From NCBI GenBank assembly GCA_028023455.1, contig JAQFVV010000022.1, positions 5,237,998 to 5,301,997 on the forward strand: a stretch of 64,000 bases of DNA, in the 5' to 3' direction. This document shows, in pieces, positions 25,476 to 37,801 of the stretch (its first letter is position 1; every line of letters starts with the position of its first letter). Made by a program: the position numbers and the translations under genes. Below the pieces are notes generated by a model. The model was not told the origin of the DNA. It saw only the letters and a program-made list of their open reading frames with translations, and did no database searches. The DNA comes from Epiperipatus broadwayi (Eukaryota; Onychophora; Udeonychophora; Euonychophora; Peripatidae).

Positions 25476-25931
25476 CAGGGATGGCAAATTGTGACTCGTG
25501 AGACCAATGTGGTTCTTTGATTCCAACCTTGTGGCTCTTTTTAGCACTATAAACATAAACACAATTTTATTTTTTCTTGTAATTTGTAAATAAATATTTA
25601 GATGACTCTAGGAAAGGAAAAATGTGCTTAAAATGTTGTTTTTTTAATTCAGCTTATTGTATATGATGAATATTTAAATATTAGAAATTTGTAAATAAAT
25701 CAAATTGCCAAAGCAATTTTTTGTTTTTATTTATTTATTTTTAAGAGAATTTTTAATTTTGTTAGGACGTATACAGATTTCATTTTGTTGTATTAGTCAA
25801 ATAAATATCCAAATATATTCAAGCTAATCAGAAATTTGTATTTTTCATGAACTTATTTTTCACCTCTTTCCTTGTGGCCTTTTTATAGGGGAGGGGCGGT
25901 CTCTTCATGCTAAAAAATTTGCTGACCCCTG
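25476..25931. mobile_element. hAT-type MITE
   Basis: The 5' end CAGGGATGGCAAATT and the complement of the 3' end CAGGGGTCAGCAAATTT form a ~15 bp imperfect inverted repeat typical of hAT elements. An 8 bp flank GTCTAGCA (25468-25475) against TTCTAGAA (25932-25939) matches at 6 of 8 positions, the right length for a hAT target duplication. Subterminal GTGGCTCTTTTTA and its partner CTTGTGGCCTTTTTA are also inverted or related. It is 456 bp with no transposase. Confidence 0.85.
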
Positions 25932-25939
25932 TTCTAGAA

Positions 25940-27112
25940 AATTAAACCAAATTTTATCACCATAATTGTTCATGTTGAATAGAGTTTATAGGAAAATTAA
26001 ATTATTTTTAAATATTATTATTGTTTAAAATATTTTAAAAATTAATAAAAGCATTAAGAACAATTAAAAAATACTAAAAATATTTTGAAAAATAAAATAT
26101 TTATCTTACTGCTTTTAATTTTTGTTTTTTACCTTCTTATGTGAGTTTTTAATACTTCAAAAAATATTAGTAATTATAAAAATGCCATCAACCACTAGGA
26201 CAAATGCTTCGCGATTTCAAAAAAAATGGAGTAATTAACCTTTGAACTTTGCATAATTTGCATATAATTACTTCAGTCAGAGCTATGAAGATGAGAGCAC
26301 GTCTCTTGAAATCGCTTGCAGAATAGATAATTTTATTTTGTTTTTAAGTAAAAAGTAACTTTGCAGTCAGGTGCAATAGCGCCTATATTATTTTACAAAT
26401 ATCTGTATTATTATAAATAGCATTTAAAATGAAAATATACTTGAAACAAAAAATTACTTTGAAAGCAATACCTACATAATGTAAAACATTCCTCAAAATT
26501 GTACAAAGAGTGGTTGTACTTTGGGACTGTTATTATTATCCTGCTTATACCTGCTATCTAAGAACAAAAATAAAAAGAAAAATGCAATTTAAAATGCACT
26601 TTTGTTGATTGATTTTAAAAATAATATTGATATAATGCCATTATGCTATTGTAGGTCACACAATTCTGTAATCTCAGTGCAAATTTGGTTGTCAGTAAGA
26701 GTGAATGATACATAGATTAAGCAGGCAATAATAACTGTTATTTAGCAATAATCATATATAGTAAATGATCTATATATTTATTATATAGTAGATAACTTTT
26801 TCTATCAACAGTTTTGAGTTAGTTTGCATAAAAAATTACAATAGTTTAAAAAAAAACTTTAATTAACTGTGAAATGACAATTGCAAAGTCATTTTCTAAA
26901 ACTTTATTCAAATATAAGGTAATCAATCCACTTTGTTTTATCAGCAATCTATATAATAAATGTATACTTTATTCTTTTCTCTTAATATCTGAATGCAATT
27001 ATACTTACAAATTACTAAGTTTTTCTGTCATTAGTTTTGAAATATTCTACATAAAATATTAAGAGTCATTAGGGAATTCTGTTAATGGCTCTAATGCTAT
27101 GGAGTTCATAAG
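25940..27112. other. AT-rich non-coding DNA
   Basis: Nothing coding. A weak inverted match (GCGATTTCAA at about 26210 against TTGAAATCGC at about 26307) could mark a small decayed element. Confidence 0.45.
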
Positions 27113-27117
27113 AAGTT

Positions 27118-27203
27118 TGAGTGTTAGAACAGCAAATACCAGAATTGATCCTGGGATATCCTGATATCAAGTTTGATGCTCTACTAACTATGCCAAATTG
27201 TGC
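27118..27203 (-). repeat. tRNA-like sequence, probably a SINE head
   Basis: The complement reads GGCATAGTTAGTAGAGCATC (D-arm/A-box-like), then CCCAGGATCAATTCTGG (T-arm/B-box-like hairpin). The acceptor stem does not pair well and the anticodon arm is poor, so this is not a functional tRNA. It resembles the head of fold-back element D and is probably a retroposed tRNA-derived repeat. Confidence 0.55.
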
Positions 27204-27830
27204 AGGGTATATTAAGATAATCAAGAAAGTATATGTTGTCATTGGTTAGGCTTATAGGTTCGGTTCTAAACCAACAGACACAAAAATAACAACTACTCAC
27301 CATTTTATATGTACAATTTATTAATACGAAAAAATATACACACTTATTAGTTAAACAAAAATATAAATATATTGTTATGTACATTAATGCTGAGGTACTC
27401 ATGCCGTGTCTGGAACTCACTTCAAACTAATGATTAACCTGTCTTGTGAGCTCTGGTAAGACTCTTCCAGCTATGTATTTAGCTTGCCTCGAGTCGAGTG
27501 TGGACGTAGCAGTTTCCAATCCATAAATGGATTTGCCTCACTGCATGGATGTCATGATAATAAGAAGAGATACTACCCTTGCTAATAGAAGAGGGTTTAA
27601 TTGAGAGCATGTTCAGTCATTCAGATTGACAGAAGTAATTGCTCTCTGCCTTGCCTCCAAAACACTGACTGATTTAATGGCAGATCCCCTATCTTACTGG
27701 AAACATGCAGATTTTGTGTGTGAACCCCAGTGGAGGATTTAATCCCTTTGGTTAGCAACTGGGTGCTAGCCAATCAGGTAAGGAATCTAGAATAGTCCAC
27801 TTCTGAAGGCAGAGTCAGTTATGAGAGTAT
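27204..27830. repeat. Less AT-rich block ending in repeat R1 copy 2
   Basis: Base composition is closer to balanced between 27410 and 27830, unlike its surroundings. Positions 27767-27828 repeat R1 (GCCAATCAGGTAAGGAATCT, then AATAGTCCACTTCTGAAGGC), also at 3341. The rest may be the body of a repeat starting with the tRNA-like head at 27118, but I could not prove the ends. Confidence 0.45.
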
Positions 27831-29173
27831 CATTTAGTGACTAGTAAAACTATTCTCACAAAGATTCTTTTTAAATCTAAATTTAAATATAATAACATTT
27901 GATTTCACCTGAAATTCATATATTATTATTCTGAAACAAATTTTAAAATGGTATTGTTAATAGAAAATGATAGAATGTAGATATGTGTGTGCATATATAT
28001 ATCTTATGTTAATTTATGCAATTTGTATATGCTACAGATAATTTAATTCATTAGTTAATGGATTGTACTCATGTGAATTTTCACTATATCACACTTCCAG
28101 CTATATATAATTTGTTATTAAACAATAAATAAATTTGTTTTTTAAAATAAAACTAATCATTTTTTAAAGATTAAAAGAATATAAATAAGATATCGGATCA
28201 ATTTTTTAATTATGCATTATATTCATTTTTATTCGAATTAAAATCATATCACGGAACATTCTAGTTCAAATACGTTGCTCAGAATTATTTTCAAACAGAT
28301 TTATAACGAAACATTTTAATAAACTTACAAATACAATTTTACTTTTCATTATTAATGCCCGTTCATTCATTCGAATGTTCTTGATGTGATTATAATCATA
28401 AACGTAATATATTTAAGCAGTGTATAAGTTATTAATGCGCTGTTAAAATTAGTAATATTTTATTAGAATTATATTAAAACGATTTTTTTTGCCTTTATTT
28501 CAACAAGAAGAAAAAAAATTGTAATTTTTATAATTATTTCATTTGCTTTGTTTTATTTGTTTCTTAGGTTAGGTTGAAATATGATGCAAAATCATTGTGA
28601 AATGATTTTGTTTTGTTTGAATATAAAAGAATATTTACTCATTTGAAACAATACTTAAGTAATAAAATATAATTTTGTAATTGTTTAATTATTATTACTT
28701 TGGAGCGCAATGCAATTATAAAATCAATTAGAATACAAAGTTTGCATAATTATCTTTTTTTATTTATTTATGATATTTGTCAAATCTTTTTTATATTGTC
28801 TGTTTGCTTTAAAGTGAAATATTTATAATCTATATTATAACTCAATTAGATTACTTCTTTCCTTAATTTGAATATAAAAATAAATAGTAACGTACAAAAT
28901 GCTGGAAAGATTATAATTTATTGCAAATAACATCAAAGTAACAATTCAAGAAAGGCTCATGAATTGCATTATCACGTAAATGGTATATTTAAAATATTTA
29001 ACTTATAAATTATCTTTATATAAACGTATATTAGTTCACTGAATATGATGATCTGGTCGAAAGCAGCGCTAAGCTGTAAATTTTCCTAATAAATTATAAT
29101 CTTTCTAGTATAGTGTGCCTTCGCTATTTATTTTTGTAATCTATATTGTTTTGGTAGCTAAAATCAGCTTTTG
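27831..29173. other. AT-rich non-coding DNA
   Basis: No supported feature. Confidence 0.5.
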
Positions 29174-29286
29174 TCAAGCGTTGTTAGCCAAGAGGTCATC
29201 GCACCTGCCTTGCAAGCAAGTAGTTGGTTGCAGACGGTTGTGAGTTCGTGTCTCAGCTGATGCTATGACATATGAAAAAAAAAAAT
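29174..29286 (+). mobile_element. tRNA-like short SINE, copy S1-4
   Basis: AAGCGTTGTTAGCCAAGAGG, then TGCCTTGCAAGCAAG, a B-box-like GAGTTCGTGTCTC and GATGCTATGACATATG followed by an A run. It is more diverged than the other copies and has extra bases after the anticodon arm. The target duplication is not clear. Confidence 0.75.
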
Positions 29287-29699
29287 CATAAAGCTTTTAT
29301 TATAGAAGAAAAATGTTGTTGCAAAAGATAGTTTTAGTCAGGAAATTGTATAGGAAAACTCCTATTTATCTGCACAAAAAAAATTGAGTAATTCTGGGAT
29401 AGTTCAGTTTTAAAAAGGATATAAAGCTAAGTGTTCACTGTATTCATTCTATTCCAGACTGACCTATTGTTAACCCGAATAAATAATGGTCACTACATGG
29501 TAATGCTATATTTGCATTGCCATAATAGTTTCTGGCTATTAGTCTTTTGAGAAACATTGAACTTAAAAACTATCATTTTTATTTTTTATATTATCATTGT
29601 AGCAAAAATGGCATTGATAAAAAATGGAGAATCTTAAAAAAATGCTGAGATATATTATTTGTATTAGAACCCTGATACTGTGATCAAAATTGGGTATGT
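29287..29699. other. AT-rich spacer
   Basis: Nothing recognised. Confidence 0.4.
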
Positions 29700-30722
29700 G
29701 TTTCTGTTAATCAAACTTGACATCATCAGTAGTTCAGGAAATCAGTTGAGACTCCAACAAACATAACAACACAATCTCCTTTAAATATGTTTACAATTTT
29801 CATCATGATATTAAAGCTGGATTACAAATTTAGAAGAAATCCAAGTATTTTTTTGTATTAGCTTAATGTTATTAAACAGGGCAGAACTTATAAAACCTTC
29901 ATTTTAATTTATTCTGCTTTTTATAAAAATGTTTATGCAACAATGAATATGTAACAATGCTAATGTTACTTATCTACACCTTTTATAAATATTTTCTAAT
30001 ATTTCACATGGTAATATTTGTGGAAATATTTCACTTTTTGCAAGACATGATTTTGGCAATTAAATCTGATACTATTAATAGCTCAGACATCCAATCTTTA
30101 TTAAATACACTCTCAGTGTTCAACATGATATTAAAGTCAATCAAATTTAGCAACAAATCAACTATAGCCATCTTTTAACCAGCTTGGGTTGCTATATTTG
30201 TTGGAGTCTAATTTTTTAAACTAATGATGACTTCAGATTTGATTAAAACAAATATGCGTATAGCATGAAATGATTTTTTTTCACCAAATGTAGTCACTTT
30301 TTTTAATGTGTTGAAGCATTGGCCGGGAAGCGAACCCTGGGTCAACTGCTTGTAAGGTATCTGTGCTTACCACCTGGCCACCAATGCTTGACTTTAAACA
30401 TCAAAAAATTCTATAGGTGTTGTAAGTAAAAACATTAACATTATTACATTTTTATATAATATTTAATTAATAAATTACATATTTAAATATTTACTTAAAA
30501 TGCCAAATTAATTAAAATCAGTTTGTTAAAAAGCTTTACCTTATTTAATAATATTAAATTATTACAATGGAAGCTTTCATTGAGTTTCTGCTAAAGTTCC
30601 AGTCATAAAATCATGTTGTATGTTGCAAGCGCATTTAATAAGATATTAGGTCACTATGTTTGTTAGAATCTCAATTAATTTCACAAGCTACAGATAACAT
30701 CAGGTCAATTAACAGAAACATT
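29700..30722. repeat. Inverted-repeat-bounded element with internal duplications
   Basis: TGTTTCTGTTAATCAAACTT...GAGACTCCAACAAACATA at 29700-29767 is matched by its complement at 30657-30722. A direct internal duplication links 29770-29835 with 30085-30150 (shared CATGATATTAAAG), and TATTTGTTGGAGTCT at about 30196 is a third, inverted piece. A SINE (30306-30392) is nested in it. It is too decayed to classify. Confidence 0.5.
30306..30392 (-). mobile_element. tRNA-Val-like short SINE, copy S1-5
   Basis: This is the best cloverleaf of the family on the complement. The acceptor GCATTGG pairs with CCAATGC. The A box is TGGCCAGGTGG, the anticodon loop CTTACAA (UAC), and the T arm GGGTTCGCTTCCC folds perfectly. 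It lacks the GGGTTAGC insertion. The A-rich tail is on the low-coordinate side. It lies inside the 29700-30722 repeat. Confidence 0.88.
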
Positions 30723-30929
30723 TTGTCTAGCAAGATGTTAATGGATTTTTTTAATCATACAATGCTATTTGAAACCTTGAAAATTTTTTTTACAAAGAAT
30801 GTACATAAATAATGTTAGCATTATATATGTAATATAATATAAAATACTAAAAGAGAGTATAAATATATTGAATGAAATTAATTATACCAAGTACACTTTG
30901 ACATGTGTACAGCATAATCATGTTTATGT

Positions 30930-31408
30930 CTTCATGAGATTAATGGCTTCAGATTCAAAATATTCTGTTTTACACTTCTTGTCAATTCACTTTTTCATAA
31001 AATATAATTTCTACATTGTCAAATAATATTTTATGGATATACAAAACTGAGTTATGATATCTAATGTTTAACTCCACATTTATGACCTTTAACTCTTTTA
31101 TTAAAATTATATAAATTTTATGACAACTACAAGTAATCTTATAATCTACTCTAAAAATAAATTTGCAATCATTTTTTCTGTTTTGAACTATTTAGTTATA
31201 AATTTAAATTCATTTCTTTTTTCCAAAACACTTTTATACCACCCAATAAAAAATATTCTTATAAATCAATTTACTAATTGATGACTTATATGGCAAAGAA
31301 ATAAACTCTTTATTGTTATTAACACTTAAATCTTTATTAACGGATTTATAGATATTTTATTAAATATAATATTCTTAATAGTTTCATTATTATAATCTAA
31401 CTCAATAT
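30930..31408 (-). pseudogene. Penelope-like element, GIY-YIG endonuclease end (downstream half)
   Basis: The complement aligns throughout with the plus-strand copy at 35575-36020: CAATAAAAAATATTCTTATA, AATAAATTTGCAATCA, TTTTATGACAACTACAAG and AGATTAATGGCTTCAGATTC. That region encodes the GIY-YIG nuclease that follows the RT in Penelope-like elements. This half joins the RT half at 33972 once the 2.56 kb insertion is removed. It is frame-broken. Confidence 0.8.
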
Positions 31409-31737
31409 TGTACCGGTATAAATCCACCACGCTTACTCATACACAGTACCCGAGTTCAAACCCAGTCCACGTTTAAGAATAAATTCCCAAAACGCCAACT
31501 GAATTCAAACCCAAACCCCGGCATGACCAACCGATGATGACTTTACACCAGCACAGGGTTATCCCTTTTCTAGCTCAGCTTAGAACATGGACTAAATTCT
31601 TACAGTTAATGATATATAGGTTTATTAGACTCTAGATACTGGGACGGTCATTCATGTAACGTATATATTTAAGTTGCCAATACAGACAGTAAGTGGCTAA
31701 ATAGACTTAGAGAGTAATAAGGTGGAGGACACAAAGA

Positions 31738-31870
31738 TTAAGATTAAATAAAGTGTTTAATAAGCAAATATAAAGCATATAAATATAGTGTTAAATAAAA
31801 CAAATAGAAAGCACATAAATATAGTGTTATATCATAGAAATATACAGCATATAAATATAGTGTTATACAG
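31738..31870 (+). repeat. Minisatellite inside the 2.56 kb insertion
   Basis: Three to four units of 35-45 bp sharing AGCATATAAATATAGTGTTA. Confidence 0.8.
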
Positions 31871-32084
31871 TACGGTAAGACTTCATAAATCCTCTTGTAT
31901 TTAGCTACTAGTCTTTAGTGAACGTTTTATTTAATAAACAAACTTATGCCAATAGTGGGTAGTTAAATAATTGACAGGTGGTTAAGAGAATCAGAGTATT
32001 AGAGCATTGGAAAAAATATTTATCTAAAGATTTTTGTTTACTTATTTTATTAGAATAGGCTCGAGCCGGAAAGACGAACAGTGG

Positions 32085-32212
32085 AGATGGTTTTATATAA
32101 ATACGACAAAGAGATAGGTGAACTGGTGGTTTTATATAAATCGCGTGGAAAATAGATGAACTGGTGGTTTTATATAAATACGACGTGGAAAATAATGAAC
32201 TGGTGGTTGCCT
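32085..32212 (+). repeat. Second minisatellite inside the 2.56 kb insertion
   Basis: About 3.5 units of roughly 37-42 bp sharing GAACTGGTGGTTTTATATAA, separated by GTGGAAAATA-type spacers. Tandem repeats of this kind are common in LTRs, which weakly supports the solo-LTR reading. Confidence 0.85.
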
Positions 32213-33971
32213 ATATTCAAGAGCCCTACAGTAATCAATTGGGTGCATTAACGGAATACCGGGCGGCTTGTTCTTTGACAAGGCTTAATCCCCCAAGTAG
32301 TTCCGGGACAGACAACCAGCGGTCATTTCAACCCCGGTGATCCAAGAGATTACCGGAAAGAAAAACTGCTTTCATTCCCCAATGGTAGAATGGCGAGACG
32401 CTAACTTCAGCGAAGGAAAGGCATTGCCACAGACGTGAAGGACGAATACTTGAGCGGATTTTTTAAAGAAATTATATAAAACCTGGAAACTATTTGTCTG
32501 TTTCACGCCACAGGCTGAGATCCTTATCCCAATAAAAACATAGCGAAATTAAACTGAAGGTGAAAAACAATAATTAGTTAATTTTACTCTGGGACTCTTA
32601 ACCCTTGGTTGACAGGGTAGGATAGTATCAAATTATTCAGTGAATTATTCCTCATATTATACATAACATTAATGAACACTTTGAAACTATTATATATATA
32701 TTTAAGATTGAAACTTAGATTGTAATTTTATAACGACTTAACATAGAATAATAAAGTGATTTAACATTTACTAACTCGGAATGTGAAGGAATATTTAATT
32801 CAGAAAGTGGGATTACTTTTAAAATAACTTGATCGTTATAGTACACTAGTTTACTATTGGCATCGTTTGTTTATGGAAGAGCGTCGTGTAGAAACAATAT
32901 AAATGCATTCATTTAAATGATTATTACGATTAATTACAAATGTTATAAATTATTTCTAAAGACTAGAGCAGAGCTCTTCCGAAAAAAAAAAGAAAAGAAA
33001 ATTTACTGACAGGTTAAATAATAGCATTATAAATGATATAAAGACTTACATATGATTCACTTGATTAATAATATTAAGCACGGAAGAAAATTAAAGTTCA
33101 TGTAACAAAGTTCTCTTTTTCTTCATCCAGCTTGGCTTGTAACGTAGGCGCGCATTTTTGAAAGTTATTTGTAAGGCATAGTAAATTTTGAGATTGGAAG
33201 TTGGAAATTCTGAAGTATATGAAGAGCGTGATCAGACAGTGTGCTACGAGGATCCATATTGGCAGGCAGAGACCAGCTCCTGGCAATTAGCCCATGAACA
33301 TGGCGATTCACTGGTAAACTTCTTAATAAGATATTTGAATTATTATTAACTGCTGTGTTGTCTCGAGACTACCTCTCTCAAACACGACCAAAGTTAGAAT
33401 GTCAGTTTTTCTCTAAAGTAGCCACTGCTGACCTTTCCGACTTGTTTTTGTTTTAGGCTCCTCCTACTTTCTCTAGCCTCTAGCGATGCAGCTTGACCAA
33501 CAATCAATTATCTGTTTTTAGCAATCTTTTAATTTAATATGCCATTTTTAAATCGATACATTAATTACATATAAAAATTCCTTACTAATTTTGAATACAA
33601 CTTAATTGCTCTGAACATTTGTGCAATTAGATTTTAATTAAAAACACTGATCAAAGGAATGTGATTTTTGATCAGTATTTTTAGACGACTTTATACAATT
33701 TTAAAACTAAAATTTAAAACAAATACGCCCGCACTGAAACTTTAAATTAAATGATATAAATTCACAAACCACGCACACACGAATATTATTTCATGGTTTA
33801 TGACATTTATATACGGAAACTTTACATATTTATTTATAAACTATAAAATACATAACTAAATTTTATTATAATTTGAAATAGACAAAACCTCACTGCGGGC
33901 GAACAGTAGTTTGAATTACCGTACATAAAAACATCTGAAACGAAGATCGGTTCTCCGATCTGTCTGTTTCA

Positions 33972-34990
33972 ATATAGTCAGAAGCAAACAAACTCCGCTG
34001 AATATAACTATTATTTTAAAAATTATTACACTTTCTATTCCTATAACAAAAATTCAATAAAGTCTCTTATGAATAAAAAGTTGATAATTGTCTCACTTTA
34101 TCATATTTCTTAAATTTTTACTTTAATAAAATGACTACCAAATAAAACGTTATCAACTTTATCAATACTTAAGTCTAAAAATTTTAACTTAAAAATTCAA
34201 ATGTACTCCTCTCAATAGTATTTAGTATTATAATGGAAAGCATTCGATCCATCAAAAAGTTTTTCCATTTAAATAATGAACAAACAATTGTCAACATATC
34301 TAAAATAATTTTAAAGAAACAAATTTAGTAATAACATTACTGTAAAAAAATCAATGTAGACAGAGCACATTAAAGGAGAAATAACATAACCAATAACCCA
34401 ATTCCTTTATAAAACACATCATTGCACACAAAATACATAGAATCCTCTAATAATAATAACAAATCATGAATAATCTTAATGTTATATGCAGAAAAATATT
34501 CAAATTTTTCAAAACATTAAGAAACACATTAATGCTTTTTATTCTATCAACTAATAGATACATGTTTTCAATATCCAAGCTACCAAAAACAATCTTTTCT
34601 TAAAGCAAATTCATTAGTTTTATCATATGTTTAAAAAAAAAAAGATATACAAATTGACCTAAATTTATATAATTCTTAAAAAACATTATAAGAAATTTTG
34701 AAATTTTATCAACAATTACCCCTGTAACAAAATACACCTTAAAGGAAAATAATTTTTATGAGATTCAAATTAAAGAATACCTTAGGAGCCAAAAAATCAC
34801 TAGGATAATTTAAATAAGTAGATCTATTTTTTTAATTTATCACAATTTTCATAATTTCAATTAACTTAGATTTTATTTACCAGGGTCAGAATTTAATACT
34901 TTCCATTATTTAATTTTAAAGAAACTTTATTTTCAAAATTGCTATCATTTAACAATACAAAATGGTCACCTTTGTCTTTTTTAATAGACT
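33972..34990 (-). pseudogene. Penelope-like element, reverse transcriptase half
   Basis: Minus-strand frames, with shifts, show the RT: SLDIENMYLLVDR (the palm 'SLDV..LFTNIP' block with a catalytic D, about 34560); ICYYY and an ELGYWLC block where 'QIDGVAMGSPL' is expected; RYVDNCLF (degraded YVDD, about 34290); and FLDLSIDKVDNVLF (cf. 'FLDV.I.R....'). Positions 33975-34150 match the plus copy at 35400-35590. Together with 30930-31408 it forms a ~1.5 kb decayed element before the insertion. RT-GIY-YIG order is the hallmark of Penelope-like retroelements. Confidence 0.75.
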
Positions 34991-35389
34991 AACATCTTTG
35001 GCTTTTAATTTTTTTTAAGAAAATCTATTTTTTGGGGGGAATCTTTTTTAAGAAAATCTATTTTTTGGGGAGAAAACAAATTTTTCTCTCTCGAGGAACT
35101 GCCTATTCAAAATTACCTGTAGAGACTTTTTTTTATTATTTGGAATATTTAATATCAGAAAACATATCACCAACTGTATTCCTATGGCTAAAAAGAATAA
35201 AGAAAAGGCCAATTACTTAAAATTTCTAAATCAAAACTATTTGAAACAAAATTATATAAATTTAAAACAGATGAACTCTCAGGTCTTTTATCATAATACC
35301 CTATACTTAAATTTCTTTTATTAACAACTTTCTCTTTTAAAAACTTTTTTAATGATCAATTAATCTTATTAATGTATTTTTTATTATGT
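34991..35389 (+). other. Junction between two opposed Penelope copies
   Basis: AAGAAAATCTATTTTTTGGG occurs twice in tandem (about 35017 and 35050), a small duplication at the point where minus-strand Penelope sequence ends. The rest is not recognisable. Confidence 0.4.
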
Positions 35390-36235
35390 CAATTGACATT
35401 TTAATTTAAACTACTTTAAAAATTTAAAAAATATGATAAGGCCAGACAGTTATCAATCTTTTACTCTTAAGAGATTTTCTTTATTGAATTTTTGTTATAA
35501 CAATAGAAGGTGTAATAATTTTGAAAATAATAGTTATAGTCAGAGGAATCAATTTTCTTCTGACTATATCGAGGTAGGTTATAATAATAACCTTATTATA
35601 AATATTAAATTTAATTCCTTTCCATAGAAGTCATCAATTAATAAATTGATTTATAAGAATATTTTTTATCAGGTGGTATGAAAGTTGGAAGAAAGACCTG
35701 AATTTAATTTCATTATTAAATTGTTTAAAACAGTCAAAGTGATTGCAAATTTATTCCTGGGGTAGTTTATAAGATTCCTTGTAGTTGTCATAAAATTTAT
35801 ATAAGTCAAGGTAAATTACGTCTTAATGAACGAGTTAAAGTTCATGAGAGTAGAGTTAAAAATAGATATCATAATTCAGTTTTGTATATTCATGAACTGA
35901 ATACAGGCCATAAAATTATATGACAATGTAGAGGTTACCTTTTGTGAAAAAAGTAATTTGAAAAAGTAAAATGAAAGAAACTTTGATGATAAAATATTTT
36001 GAATCTGAAGCCATTAATCTTATGAGAAATCTTTTTTATGTTAAGGGAAAATGGGTTTTGAACCAAAATATGGAAAGGCTATTTTGTTTTGTATAAATGT
36101 GTGATATGGTTAGTTGAATTTCAGTTGAAAAACCCTATTTATTAATAGATGAAACAATGGTTGTGGAAGAATTTTAATAAAATTTTGTTTCTTGGCTAGT
36201 ATTATAATGTTATATAAATTTCTATTTTAGTTATA
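35390..36235 (+). pseudogene. Penelope-like element, GIY-YIG endonuclease and 3' end
   Basis: About 35766-35925 translates to VYKIPCSCHKIYISQGKLRL, NERVKVHE and ELNTGHKI, a GIY-YIG nuclease with 'VYKIPC' and 'YIGQT.R.L..R...H' in the usual spacing. The active glycine in YIG has become S. Downstream YDNVEV and EAINLMRNLFY match the domain's end. Upstream, the open frame 35433-35627 corresponds to the RT/nuclease linker. Stops and shifts are present. The last ~130 bp (3' untranslated region, TGGTTGTGGAAGAATTTTA) recur as a complement at 40137-40285. The GATA array starts just after its end. Confidence 0.82.
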
Positions 36236-36262
36236 ATTGCTACTATAGCATTAAGTAGTATT

Positions 36263-36765
<503 letters not shown>

Positions 36766-36769
36766 ACTG

Positions 36770-37281
36770 TTTTAAATGCTGCCACAGGAAATGATACACC
36801 CTTCTACATTAGTATTTGACAACAGTATAATGAGATTATTGGTTCTCTATGTATATTAAGCAGAATATCTTTTATACTTCAGATATAAAGAATAATTCTT
36901 AATCAATCTAATTATCTATTGTTCTATTTAATCTTATATTATATATTCACATTGTGAATTATTTTATTACATATATTAATGTTTATTACGAAGTTAAAAT
37001 AAAATAAAAATAAGATAATTCTTTACTTGGTTAATAAATCTATCTATTAGGTCAAATTAAAACAATAAGATGCTTATCTTGATTATAATTCACTCTTTCT
37101 GCTTTATATATAAAAGATAATTAATCTCCTTAATATACATAGAAGTCCAATAATAAAATGTTTTACTTTCTTTTATAATATTGTCAAAAGTGGGATTGTG
37201 TTTTATTTACTGTTGCAGCCTTTAAAAAAGTTCTATTGAATGTTATATATACTCATGTTGCGAATGAATTTCCATATATAT
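36770..37281. other. AT-rich spacer
   Basis: Nothing recognised. Confidence 0.4.
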
Positions 37282-37399
37282 GCCTTCTGGCATCCATTGA
37301 TTACTCTGTTTAGCACAGGGTGGCACTACTGTATGGGGAGTTTTGCCTTTGTTTACAACAAATTATGTGCTAGTATAGAGATGATGATCATGTGATGTT
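37282..37399. mobile_element. Fold-back family H, single-arm copy (H3)
   Basis: GCCTTCTGGCATCCATTGAT through GGCACTACTGTATGG to GATCATGTGATGTTA matches the right arm of the copy at 47395-47885. The other arm is absent. The constant outer end (ATGTGATG) is kept and the inner end is cut off, as expected of truncated retroposed copies. Confidence 0.75.
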
Positions 37400-37700
37400 A
37401 TTTTTTTGATATTATATATATTGTTGAAGTTGTACTTAAAGTTAATGGTATGTTATGCTTTATTTATAGGGAATAATCATTAAACTGCTTCTTTTCTATA
37501 TTTTTGGGAGACTTATATTATATTATTTTTGTGTATGTTTTATTTATTTTCTTTGATCGCTTGAAAGATGATGGATCAGAGATTCTCTATAAATTTATTC
37601 ATATTATTAAAAAGGTTCCAATGGTACACATCAAAATTTCAATAATGTACTAAAATAAAAGTTGTAAGTTGTGCAATTATATACTACAAAAATGACAATA

Positions 37701-37801
37701 GTCAAGCATTGGTGGTCGAGAGGTCAGCGACAGCTGCTTTACAAGCAGTTGTTCTGGGTTAGCGGGTTCACTTTTTGGTTGATGCTATGACACATGAGAA
37801 A
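37701..37801 (+). mobile_element. tRNA-Val-like short SINE, copy S1-6
   Basis: AAGCATTGGTGGTCGAGAGG, then CAGCTGCTTTACAAGCAG, the GGGTTAGC insertion, a decayed B box GGTTCACTTTTTG and the ATGCTATGACACATGAG end with an A run. A perfect 13 bp duplication AAAAATGACAATA flanks it (37688-37700 and 37802-37814), overlapping the A tail. Confidence 0.92.

Larger units (their letters stand above)
31409..33971. mobile_element. 2.56 kb TG...CA insertion, possible solo LTR or unknown element
   Basis: It starts TGTACCGG and ends CTGTTTCA. It is flanked by ATAT on both sides (31405-31408 and 33972-33975), or by up to TCAATAT if the end is placed otherwise. Removing it joins CTAACTCA to ATATAGTCAGAAG, which reads like the uninterrupted Penelope copy at 35555-35590 (complement CTACCTCGATATAGTCAGAAG). 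It is visibly richer in G+C and CpG than its surroundings, with two internal tandem repeats. There is no long inverted or direct terminal repeat and no RT or integrase frame. TG/CA ends with a 4 bp duplication fit a long solo LTR of the Ty3 type, but another class is possible. Confidence 0.75.

Noticed and set aside
30306-30392. A functional tRNA-Val gene
   Set aside because: It folds as a cloverleaf but belongs to a dispersed family with A tails and target duplications, and other copies are degenerate.
32940-33500. Possible promoter and first exon on the minus strand (relatively CpG-rich, GTAAGT donor at about 33053, short hydrophobic frame 33098-33286)
   Set aside because: The region lies wholly inside the 31409-33971 insertion, so its composition is that of a transposable element. 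The short frames end in stops before the donor.
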